Positions 33,474 to 40,986 of a DNA stretch of 64,000 nucleotides are shown here, in pieces. The first letter of the stretch is position 1. The number at the start of each line of letters is the position of its first letter. The stretch comes from Acidovorax sp. Leaf191 (lineage in GTDB: Bacteria; Pseudomonadota; Gammaproteobacteria; Burkholderiales; Burkholderiaceae_C). A program made the translations under genes and the position numbers. The stretch is from contig NZ_LMPT01000023.1 in the NCBI RefSeq assembly GCF_001424425.1, positions 102,514 to 166,513 on the forward strand, in the 5' to 3' direction. The notes below the pieces were generated by a model. That model saw only the letters and a list, made by a program, of their open reading frames with translations, was not told the origin of the DNA and did not search any database.

Positions 33474-34583
33474 TCACGGCGCACGCCGCAGCGGTTGCAG
33501 CGGCTGCAGCGGCTGCAGCGGCTGCAGGTGCTGGGCAAAGAACGCCACCACCTTGGCGTCCAGCTGGGGCAGGGTGCTGCTGCGGTCAAACCCGGGCGGG
33601 TCTCCCAGCAACTGCTGGTGCACCGTGCCCAGCAGGTGCATCGGCGGCAGGGGCGAGAGCATGGCGCCGTGGCTGGCGCCGGGCAGGTGGGCGACCAGGG
33701 TGCAGCGGTCCTGGCAGGCGGCCAGCACCGCGCTGCTGTGAAATTGCGGCACCTGATTGATGTCCAGGCCCGCGGTGATCAGCCCCAGCGGAATGCGCGG
33801 AGTGGCCAGCGTGGCCATGTCGAAGTCGGCGGCAAAGGGCACGAAGGCGATGGCCGCCTGCACGCGCGGGTCGCTATAGGACTGGTCGGTGGCGTCGTCG
33901 AAGCGCTGGCGGATCACGCCCAGCGCCACGGCTTTCTTCAACCCGTCCAGCAGGTTGCCGTGCAGCCGCGTGATGAAGCCGACGCAGGACGAGAAGTCCT
34001 CGGCGATGTGGGCCTCGCAGTGCTGGCGAAAGCGCGCCGGGGACCAGTGGCCTCCCGCGAGCGTCAGCGCGGTGTGGCCGCCGGCCGAGCCGCCGAACAC
34101 GCCCACCGTGGCCGAGTCCACCAGCGGCGCCAGGCGCGCATCCTGCGCCACCGCGTCGATGGCGCGAGAGACTTCGGCGGGGCGGCGTTTCCAGCTCTCG
34201 GGGCCGGGGGTGGATGGGTCCTTGTAGTTGTCGCCCACATGTTCGGGCAGGGCGACGACGAACCCGGCCGCGACCAGCGCGCGCGCCAGGTCGGTGTGCA
34301 CCCAGGGGCTGCCGCCGGAGCCGTGGGTGATGACCACCAGCCGCCCGTTGCCCGGTGTGGCTGCGCCGTCCAGGGCCAGGTGCAGGGTGAAGGGGCCGCG
34401 CGTCACTGCCTGGTCGGCGCTGCCGCTGGGGTAGAACACGGTGACCGGGCCATCGCCCTGCAGGCCAGGCAACTCCCTGAGTCCCGTGCCGGCGTGGGCG
34501 GCGGTGGCGGTGGCCATCGCCAACAGGCCCGTGGCCAGCAGCCGCCACGCCGGGGTGCGCGCGGCGACCGGTGTGTGGCTCAC
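33474..34583 (-). CDS. Exported alpha/beta hydrolase (dienelactone hydrolase-like)
   Basis: 369 residues with a signal peptide (hydrophobic WRLLATGLLAMATATAAHA). Oxyanion segment VVITHGSGG, nucleophile S166 in FGGSAGGH, acid in TAGLDINQ and His in LPGASHGAM: a full catalytic triad. Such secreted hydrolases act on esters or short peptides; no substrate can be assigned. The C-terminus is an odd LQPLQPLQPLQPL stretch encoded by a 9-bp tandem repeat. Its start overlaps the stop of the upstream 2TM gene. Confidence 0.8.
   Translation of the reverse strand: MSHTPVAARTPAWRLLATGLLAMATATAAHAGTGLRELPGLQGDGPVTVFYPSGSADQAVTRGPFTLHLALDGAATPGNGRLVVITHGSGGSPWVHTDLARALVAAGFVVALPEHVGDNYKDPSTPGPESWKRRPAEVSRAIDAVAQDARLAPLVDSATVGVFGGSAGGHTALTLAGGHWSPARFRQHCEAHIAEDFSSCVGFITRLHGNLLDGLKKAVALGVIRQRFDDATDQSYSDPRVQAAIAFVPFAADFDMATLATPRIPLGLITAGLDINQVPQFHSSAVLAACQDRCTLVAHLPGASHGAMLSPLPPMHLLGTVHQQLLGDPPGFDRSSTLPQLDAKVVAFFAQHLQPLQPLQPLQPLRRAP
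33488..33528. repeat. 9-bp tandem repeat at the 3' end of the hydrolase gene
   Basis: Four-plus units of GCAGCGGCT (first unit GCAGCGGTT) encode the repeated Leu-Gln-Pro at the hydrolase C-terminus. Being a multiple of three, changes in copy number would not shift the frame. Confidence 0.75.
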
Positions 34584-34885
34584 AGGCGCCGCTCCTGTTG
34601 CAGGGCCAGACGGTTGCGCTCGGCCTGCACCATGCGTTCGTGCAGCCCGCTGCCCGACACCAGGAACACCACCATCCCGTGGATGGCCAAGCCCAGGCCC
34701 CAGCCCAGCGCCGGGTACACCGCCCAGTGCCTGCCGCTGGTGGCAGACAGGGTCACGAGCAGCAGGTTGACCAGCAGGTACACACCGGCGTGCATGTACC
34801 AGCCCAGCTTGGCGCCTGCGCGTCTGCGGGCCTGGCGTTCGATGGGGTCGAGGGCGGTGTCGTGGTCGAAGCGGTGGTGGCGCAT
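34580..34885 (-). CDS. 2TM domain-containing small membrane protein (copy 2)
   Basis: 101 residues, ATG preceded by CAGGAG at 6 nt. Same plan as the paralogue at 33133: RRRAGAKLGWYMHAGVYLLVNLLL, second helix WAVYPALGWGLGLAIHGMVVFLV, basic tail. The two are roughly half identical and probably arose by local duplication around the hydrolase. Role unknown; likely a membrane accessory controlled by the two-component system of this operon. Confidence 0.78.
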   Translation of the reverse strand: MRHHRFDHDTALDPIERQARRRAGAKLGWYMHAGVYLLVNLLLVTLSATSGRHWAVYPALGWGLGLAIHGMVVFLVSGSGLHERMVQAERNRLALQQERRL

Positions 34886-34941
34886 GGGGAACTCCTGGGG
34901 GATCGAGGTGGGTGGTGGAGGGGGGGCGAGGGGGGCCGCCT

Positions 34942-35511
34942 TCAGGCGCTGGCAGCCTGGCTGGCCAAGCCCGCGCTGCTGCGCACCAGGCGCCACAGCC
35001 GCAGCGACCGGGCCGCGAACAGGCCGTTGAACACGCCGTAGAGCGCAGCGATCTGCAGGGCGAAGCTGCCGTCGCGGGCCAGGGCCGGCTGCATGGCCAG
35101 CTCGACGCCCACGAGGTACTTGGTCAGAAAGATGCCCAGGATCAATGCCAGCGGCATGGCGCTGCCCGGCAACTGGAAGCAGCGCGAGCCGCTGTCGTAC
35201 AGCGTGCCTGCAGGCGCGGTGGGCTGGAACCACAGGGCCAAGCAGGTGGCGGCCGTGGCGGCAGCCATCCAGGCGCCCACGGCGCCGCCGGTATGGCCTG
35301 CACCGCCGAAGGCCGAGGCCAGCCCGTAGATGGAAAAGCCCGTCATGGCCACCGGCATGACCACCACCCGCACCAGGCTGGCGGTGCGGTCGAACAGCTG
35401 GCTGGCGCCCAGCCACACCAGCGCGGCCAGCAGGCCCCAGACCCAGTAGGGCGTTTGCTGAATGATCTGGCCCAGGGCCTGGGGCTGGTGAACGAGGAGT
35501 TGGAGCAGCAT
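34942..35511 (-). CDS. DUF6622-like membrane protein
   Basis: 189 residues with five or six hydrophobic segments, opening MLLQLLVHQPQALGQIIQQTPYWVWGLLAALVWLGASQL. The PxWVWGLLAALVWLG pattern recalls the DUF6622 family; the call is from memory. No catalytic motif seen. Gene two of the leftward operon, 72 bp after the DUF2306 gene. Confidence 0.65.
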   Translation of the reverse strand: MLLQLLVHQPQALGQIIQQTPYWVWGLLAALVWLGASQLFDRTASLVRVVVMPVAMTGFSIYGLASAFGGAGHTGGAVGAWMAAATAATCLALWFQPTAPAGTLYDSGSRCFQLPGSAMPLALILGIFLTKYLVGVELAMQPALARDGSFALQIAALYGVFNGLFAARSLRLWRLVRSSAGLASQAASA

Positions 35512-35583
35512 GGTGAAAATCCTTGGAAGGGGGTTGAAGCGGTGGGGAAGGCGCTGGTGAGCAAAAAACGGGGCGCCGCGGCG

Positions 35584-35997
35584 TCAGATCACGCCCAGCT
35601 GGGTCCACAGCGAGTGGCCGAGCAGCCGCCCGGGCAGCAGGGTGAAGGCGCCCGCCACCACGCAGGCGCCGAAGTAGACGCGCTGCATGACGGCCCTGTG
35701 GCCGGTGATGTTGCGGCGGGCCAGGTAGACGAACGACAGGGCCAGCATGCCCAGCGTGATGGGGATGAGCAGGTGGATCAGGCCGAAGCTGCCCCAGCGG
35801 GGGCCGCCGCCACCGGTGATGAAGAGGGCCGAGACGGCCGTCGCCACCATCAGGGTGACCCAGGCGTAGCCTGCGGCCCGGTGCAGGCGGGGGCGTTGGG
35901 TGGCGCCCTTGCGGGCCCACAGGGCCACCGGGCCGATGGCAATGGCCGCCAGCGCTGCGGCGACATGGATGGCGATGACGGGGGTGAAGCTTTGCAT
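35584..35997 (-). CDS. DUF2306-family membrane protein
   Basis: 137 residues with four hydrophobic segments and His residues at conserved places (IAIHVAAALAAIAIGP, LHRAAGYAWV, NITGHRAVMQRVYFGA), as in DUF2306, a cytochrome-like four-helix family of unknown function. First gene of the operon that ends with the two-component genes. The ATG has AGGAGAA 8 nt upstream. The proposed LytTR site lies 74-105 bp upstream. Confidence 0.75.
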   Translation of the reverse strand: MQSFTPVIAIHVAAALAAIAIGPVALWARKGATQRPRLHRAAGYAWVTLMVATAVSALFITGGGGPRWGSFGLIHLLIPITLGMLALSFVYLARRNITGHRAVMQRVYFGACVVAGAFTLLPGRLLGHSLWTQLGVI

Positions 35998-35999
35998 GG

Positions 36000-36372
36000 C
36001 GGGTTCTCCTGGCGGTCGGTCGATGGGGTGGACTGTGCCGATGCACCCCTGTCGCCGCCAGCGGCTTGCGACGAAATGCCGCTTGGCGGGCGCGAAATGC
36101 AGTCGGCGGGAGCGGCCGGAGCAACATTCGGCGATGGCCTACGGTCCGCAGCGCCATGGCGGACGCCTTTTTGCGCCGGCGAGCAGGCAAACTACCGGGG
36201 GTCGTGAGGGGGCCGGGCCGGTGCAAGGACAAAGACCCGGCTGGGCAGGGGCCGCGAGGCGGCTGCTGCCCGAGGTTTACTTTTCTTCGCACAGCGTTCA
36301 AGGCAGACCGTGAACTGGCCCCCTACGATGCTCTGACCCGGCCGAACCCAAGAACACCCACCAGCTACCGCC
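36000..36372. other. Divergent intergenic region (373 bp) without a gene
   Basis: Separates the leftward DUF2306 operon from the rightward RND pump operon. It contains the direct repeat described separately at 36071-36102 and otherwise no open frame with coding character. Promoters of both operons must lie here. Confidence 0.6.
36071..36102 (-). promoter_or_regulatory. Direct repeat resembling a LytTR (YpdB-type) binding site
   Basis: On the minus strand, TGCATTTCGC and GGCATTTCGT are separated by 11 bp, giving a 21-bp period (two helical turns). The E. coli LytTR regulator YpdB is known to bind two GGCATTTCAT motifs separated by 11 bp. The second half-site here matches that at nine of ten positions. 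The operon downstream encodes a LytTR regulator, so autoregulation is likely; the divergent pump operon may also respond. Confidence 0.6.
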
Positions 36373-37710
36373 ATGAATCCGCAAGAAGAAGTCAACGCGC
36401 CCGCCCCGCAACCGGCCGTCCCGCCACAGCCCCCGCAGGCACCGCGCCGCCGGCGCCGCTGGATGGGTAGCGTGCTGGCGTTGCTGCTGGTGGTCCTGGT
36501 GGGCGGTGCGGCCTGGTACCTGGTCCAGCGGGCCAATGGCGATTCCGCCGCGGCGCCGGGTGCCGGCCCGGGTCGGGGAGCGCCTGGCGGGGGCCGGCCC
36601 ATGGTCACCGTGGGTGATGCCGTGGCCCGCAGGGCCGAGCTGCCGGTGGTCATCGATGCGCTCGGCACCGTGATCCCGGCCACCACCGTGACGCTCAAGC
36701 CCCAGGTGTCGGGCACGCTGACCGAGGTGCTGTTCACCGAAGGGCAGATGGTCAAGAAGGGGCAGCTCCTGGCGCAGATCGACCCCCGGCCTTACGAGCA
36801 GGCGCTGATGCAGGCCCAGGGCACCCGCCAGCGCGACGAGGCGCAGTTGGAGAATGCGCGCCTCACGCTGGCACGCTACCAGACCCTGCTGTCGCAGGAC
36901 TCCATCGCCCGGCAGGACGTGGACACGCAGGCCGCGCTGGTCAAGCAGCTCGAAGGCACGGTGATGACCGACAAGGCCCAGGAAGGCACGGCGCGCCTGA
37001 ACCTGAGCTACACCCGCATCACCTCGCCGGCCACGGGCCGCATCGGCCTGCGCACCGTGGATGCGGGCAACCTCGTGTCCTCGGGCGACGCCACGGGCAT
37101 CGCCACCATCACCCAGGTGGCGCCCATCGACGTGCAGTTTGCCGTGCCGCAGGACCGCGTGGCCGACGTGCTGGCTGCGCAGCGCGACGCCGACGCGCTG
37201 GCCGTGACCGCGCTGGACCGCACCCGCAAGTCCGAGCTGGATAAGGGACGCTTTTCCACCCTCGACAACCAGATCGACACCACCACCGGCACCGTGAAGG
37301 CCAAGGCGCGCTTTGCCAACGCCGCGGGCACGCTGTTCCCCAACCAGTTCGTCAACGTGCAGCTCTTGCTGCGCAATGTGCCGGCCATCGTGGTGCCGGT
37401 GACGGCCGTGCGCACCGGGGCCAACGGCGACTATGTGTATGTGATCAACGAAGACCGCACCGTGACGCTGCGCAAGGTCAAGCGCGGCCAGGCCACCGTG
37501 GGCCTGATGGCGATCGCCGAAGGCCTGAAGGAGGGCGAGCGCGTGGTCACCGAGGGCGGCGACCGGCTGCAGGACGGCATGGCCGTGCAGACGGCCGACG
37601 GCCAGGGCGCGCGCGGGCCGCGCTCGGGGGCGAGCGGGCCGCGCAGCGGTGCGTCCGGCCCCCGCGGAGAGCGCGGGGAACGCCGCCAGCGTCCACCGCA
37701 GAATCCTTGA
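36373..37710 (+). CDS. mdtA: RND efflux periplasmic adaptor (MdtA/MuxA-like)
   Basis: 445 residues: short cytoplasmic N-terminus, membrane anchor (about 36-53, VLALLLVVLVGGAAWYLV), lipoyl/hairpin domains (VIDALGTVIPATTVTLKPQVSGTL; GQLLAQIDPRPYEQALMQAQ) and beta-barrel/MP domains. It bridges the MdtBC pump to the outer-membrane factor. The C-terminal 40 residues are a Gly/Arg-rich repeat (GPRSGASGPRSGASGPRGER), longer than usual for the family. First gene of a four-gene pump operon. The substrate range is unknown; relatives export novobiocin, bile salts and siderophores or flavonoid-like compounds. Confidence 0.9.
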   Translation: MNPQEEVNAPAPQPAVPPQPPQAPRRRRRWMGSVLALLLVVLVGGAAWYLVQRANGDSAAAPGAGPGRGAPGGGRPMVTVGDAVARRAELPVVIDALGTVIPATTVTLKPQVSGTLTEVLFTEGQMVKKGQLLAQIDPRPYEQALMQAQGTRQRDEAQLENARLTLARYQTLLSQDSIARQDVDTQAALVKQLEGTVMTDKAQEGTARLNLSYTRITSPATGRIGLRTVDAGNLVSSGDATGIATITQVAPIDVQFAVPQDRVADVLAAQRDADALAVTALDRTRKSELDKGRFSTLDNQIDTTTGTVKAKARFANAAGTLFPNQFVNVQLLLRNVPAIVVPVTAVRTGANGDYVYVINEDRTVTLRKVKRGQATVGLMAIAEGLKEGERVVTEGGDRLQDGMAVQTADGQGARGPRSGASGPRSGASGPRGERGERRQRPPQNP

Positions 37711-37725
37711 GCGCGCGCTGACACC

Positions 37726-40700
37726 ATGAGTCCTTCGCGTCCGTTCATCGAGAGGCCCGTCGCCACCGCCCTGCTGATGCTGGCCATCGTGCTGGCGGGG
37801 CTGCTGGGCTTTCGCTTCCTGCCCTTGTCGGCCCTGCCGGAGGTGGACTACCCCACCATCCAGGTCCAGACCCTGTACCCCGGGGCCAGCCCCGAGGTGA
37901 TGAGCCGCACGGTGAGTGCGCCGCTCGAGCGCCAGTTCGGCCAGATGCCGGGGCTGGAGCGCATGGCCTCGACCAGCGCGTCGGGCGTGTCCATCATCAC
38001 GCTGCAGTTCGGCCTGGGCCTGGCGCTCGACGTGGCCGAGCAGGAGGTGCAGGCGGCCATCAACGCCGGCAACTCGCTGCTGCCCGCCGACCTGCCCGCG
38101 CCGCCGGTGTACGCCAAGGTCAACCCGGCCGATGCGCCGGTGCTCACGCTGGCCATCAGCTCCGACACGCTGCCGCTGACCGAGGTGCAGAACCTGGTCA
38201 ACACGCGCCTGGCGCAAAAGATAAGCCAGGTCACCGGCGTGGGGCTGGTGTCGCTGGCGGGCGGGCAGCGGCCCGCGGTGCGCATCCAGGCCGACACCAA
38301 GGCGCTGGCGTCGTACGGCATCGGCCTCGATACCCTGCGCACGGCCATCACGTCGGCCAATGCCAACAGCGCCAAGGGCAGCTTCGACGGACCGCAACGC
38401 TCCTACACCATCAACGCCAACGACCAGCTGCTCACGGCCGACGACTACAAGAACCTCATCGTCTCGTGGCGCAACGGCGCGCCGGTGCGCATGATCGAGG
38501 TGGCGCGCGTGGTGGACAGTGCCGAGAACAACCGCCTGGGCGCCTGGGCGGGCCTCAACGAGCTGCCCGGCGCTGCGCCCGACCGCCGCCAGCCGGCCAG
38601 CGCGCCCGCATTCGGCAGCGGCAGCGGGGGGGCCGATGCAGGCGCGAAGGAGCCCGGGGCCACACTGACCCCGGCCATCATCCTGAACGTGCAGCGTCAG
38701 CCCGGGGCGAATGTGATCGCCACGGTGGACAGCATCAAAAAGCTGCTGCCCGAGCTGGAGGCCGGCCTGCCCGCGTCGCTCAAGGTGCAGGTGCTCTCTG
38801 ACCGCACCACCGGCATCCGGGGCTCCGTGCACCACGTGGAGCTGGAGCTGATCCTGGCGGTGCTGATGGTGGTGCTGGTGATCTTCTTCTTCCTGCACAG
38901 CCTGCGCGCCACCATCATCGCCAGCCTGGCCGTGCCCATCTCGCTCATCGGCACCTGCGGCGTGATGTACCTGCTGGGCTACAGCCTCAACAACCTGAGC
39001 CTCATGGCGCTGACCATCGCCACGGGCTTCGTGGTGGACGACGCGATCGTGATGATCGAGAACATCGCGCGTTACCTCGAAGAGGGCGAGCCGCCGTTCC
39101 AGGCCGCGCTCAAGGGCGCCACGCAGATCGGCTTCACCATCATCTCGCTGACCGTGTCGCTGATCGCGGTGCTGATCCCGCTCCTGTTCATGAGCGACGT
39201 GGTGGGGCGGCTGTTCCGCGAGTTCGCGGTCACGCTGGCCATCACGATTTTGATCTCGGGCGTGGTGTCGCTCACGCTGGTGCCCATGATGGCCGCGCGC
39301 TGGCTGCGCCCCGAGCCCGTGGGCGGGCAGCACGGCATTGCGGGCCGCATCAACCGCGGTTTCGACCGCGTGATCGCGGGCTACGACCGCTGGCTGCAGT
39401 GGGTGCTGCGCCACCAGGGCGCGACCCTGGTGGTGGCGGTGCTCACGCTGGTGCTCACCGCGCTGCTGTACGTCGTCATCCCCAAGGGCCTGTTCCCCAC
39501 GCAGGACACCGGGCAGCTGCAGGCGCGCATCGAGGCGTCGCAGGATGTGTCGTACGCCCGCATGAGCGAGCTGCAGCTGCAGGCCTCGCGCGCCATCCTG
39601 CAGGACCCGGACGTGCAGTCGCTCAGCTCCTTCGTGGGCGTGGACGCGGCCAACAACACCATGCTCAACGCCGGGCGCATGCTGATCAACCTCCAGCCCG
39701 ACCGCGACGGGCAAGAGGCCATCATGCAGCGCCTGCGCGAGCGGGTGCGGTCGGTGGCGGGCGTCACGCTGTACCTGCAGCCCACGCAGGACTTGACCAT
39801 CGACGCCGAGACCGGGCCCACCGAATACCGCGCGTCCATCGGCGGCGTGGATTCGGCCCAGGTCAACGACTGGACGCGCAAGCTGGCCGAGCGCCTGAAG
39901 ACCGAGCCCAAGGTGCGCAACGCCACCACCGATGCGGGCGCGCAGGGCCTGTCGGCCTACGTGGACATCGACCGCAACACAGCGTCGCGCCTGTCCGTCA
40001 CGGCCAGCAATGTGGACGACACGCTGTACAGCGCCTTTGGCCAGCGCATCGTGTCCACCATCTTCACCGAGACCAACCAGTACCGCGTGATCCTGGAGGC
40101 GCAGCAGGACCAGCTCAACACGCCCGAGGCCCTGGGCACGCTGCAGCTGCGCACCGGCTCGGGCGCGCCCACGCCGCTGGCGGCCATTGCCACCATCCGC
40201 GAGCAGCCCGCGCCGCTGCAGGTCACGCGCGTGGCGCAGTACCCGGCGGCCACGCTGGGCTTCGACAAGGCGCCGGGCGTGTCGCTGGGCGCGGCGGTGG
40301 ATGCGATCCGCGCCGCCGCCAAGGAGATCGGCATGCCCGCCGGGCTGTCGATGGAGTTCCTGGGCGCGGCCGGCGCGTACGAGAAGTCGCTGTCCAGCCA
40401 GCTGTGGCTCATCCTGGCGGCCATGGTGTGCGTGTACATCGTGCTCGGTGTGCTGTATGAGAGCTACATCCACCCGGTGACCATCCTCTCGACCCTGCCG
40501 TCGGCGGGCGTGGGCGCGCTGCTGGCGCTGATGCTCACGGGCAACGACCTGGGGGTGATCGGCATCATCGGCATCATCCTGTTGATCGGCATCGTCAAGA
40601 AGAACGCGATCATGATGATCGACTTCGCCATCGACGCCGAGCGCAACCAGAACAAGTCGCCGCAGGAGGCCATCCACCAGGCGGCGCTGCTGCGCTTTCG

Positions 40701-40986
40701 GCCGATCCTCATGACCACGCTGGCGGCGCTGTTCGCGGCGCTGCCGCTGATGCTGGGCTGGGGCGAGGGCGCCGAGCTGCGCCGGCCGCTGGGCCTCGCG
40801 ATCTTCGGCGGGCTGATCCTGAGCCAGATGCTCACGCTGTTCACCACGCCGGTGATCTACCTCGCGTTCGACCGCATGGGCCGCCGCGTCACGGGCCGGG
40901 GCACTGCCGCGGCGCCGCAGCAGGGGGCAGGGCCTGAAGCAGCTGCCGGTGTGCGCACCGGTGCGGGTGCGGGAGACGTGCGGTGA
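37726..40986 (+). CDS. mdtB: RND efflux pump inner-membrane subunit (MdtB-like)
   Basis: 1086 residues with the 12-span RND plan. N-terminal RPFIERPVATALLMLAIVLAG and proton-relay region FVVDDAIVMIENIARYLEEG are clear. In MdtABC-type systems MdtB and MdtC form a heterotrimer. About 39 residues (276-314), rich in Ala, Pro and Gly, are inserted in the porter domain just before TPAIILNVQRQPGANVI; E. coli MdtB has no such insert from what I recall. Starts 16 bp after mdtA; its end overlaps mdtC. Confidence 0.92.
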   Translation: MSPSRPFIERPVATALLMLAIVLAGLLGFRFLPLSALPEVDYPTIQVQTLYPGASPEVMSRTVSAPLERQFGQMPGLERMASTSASGVSIITLQFGLGLALDVAEQEVQAAINAGNSLLPADLPAPPVYAKVNPADAPVLTLAISSDTLPLTEVQNLVNTRLAQKISQVTGVGLVSLAGGQRPAVRIQADTKALASYGIGLDTLRTAITSANANSAKGSFDGPQRSYTINANDQLLTADDYKNLIVSWRNGAPVRMIEVARVVDSAENNRLGAWAGLNELPGAAPDRRQPASAPAFGSGSGGADAGAKEPGATLTPAIILNVQRQPGANVIATVDSIKKLLPELEAGLPASLKVQVLSDRTTGIRGSVHHVELELILAVLMVVLVIFFFLHSLRATIIASLAVPISLIGTCGVMYLLGYSLNNLSLMALTIATGFVVDDAIVMIENIARYLEEGEPPFQAALKGATQIGFTIISLTVSLIAVLIPLLFMSDVVGRLFREFAVTLAITILISGVVSLTLVPMMAARWLRPEPVGGQHGIAGRINRGFDRVIAGYDRWLQWVLRHQGATLVVAVLTLVLTALLYVVIPKGLFPTQDTGQLQARIEASQDVSYARMSELQLQASRAILQDPDVQSLSSFVGVDAANNTMLNAGRMLINLQPDRDGQEAIMQRLRERVRSVAGVTLYLQPTQDLTIDAETGPTEYRASIGGVDSAQVNDWTRKLAERLKTEPKVRNATTDAGAQGLSAYVDIDRNTASRLSVTASNVDDTLYSAFGQRIVSTIFTETNQYRVILEAQQDQLNTPEALGTLQLRTGSGAPTPLAAIATIREQPAPLQVTRVAQYPAATLGFDKAPGVSLGAAVDAIRAAAKEIGMPAGLSMEFLGAAGAYEKSLSSQLWLILAAMVCVYIVLGVLYESYIHPVTILSTLPSAGVGALLALMLTGNDLGVIGIIGIILLIGIVKKNAIMMIDFAIDAERNQNKSPQEAIHQAALLRFRPILMTTLAALFAALPLMLGWGEGAELRRPLGLAIFGGLILSQMLTLFTTPVIYLAFDRMGRRVTGRGTAAAPQQGAGPEAAAGVRTGAGAGDVR

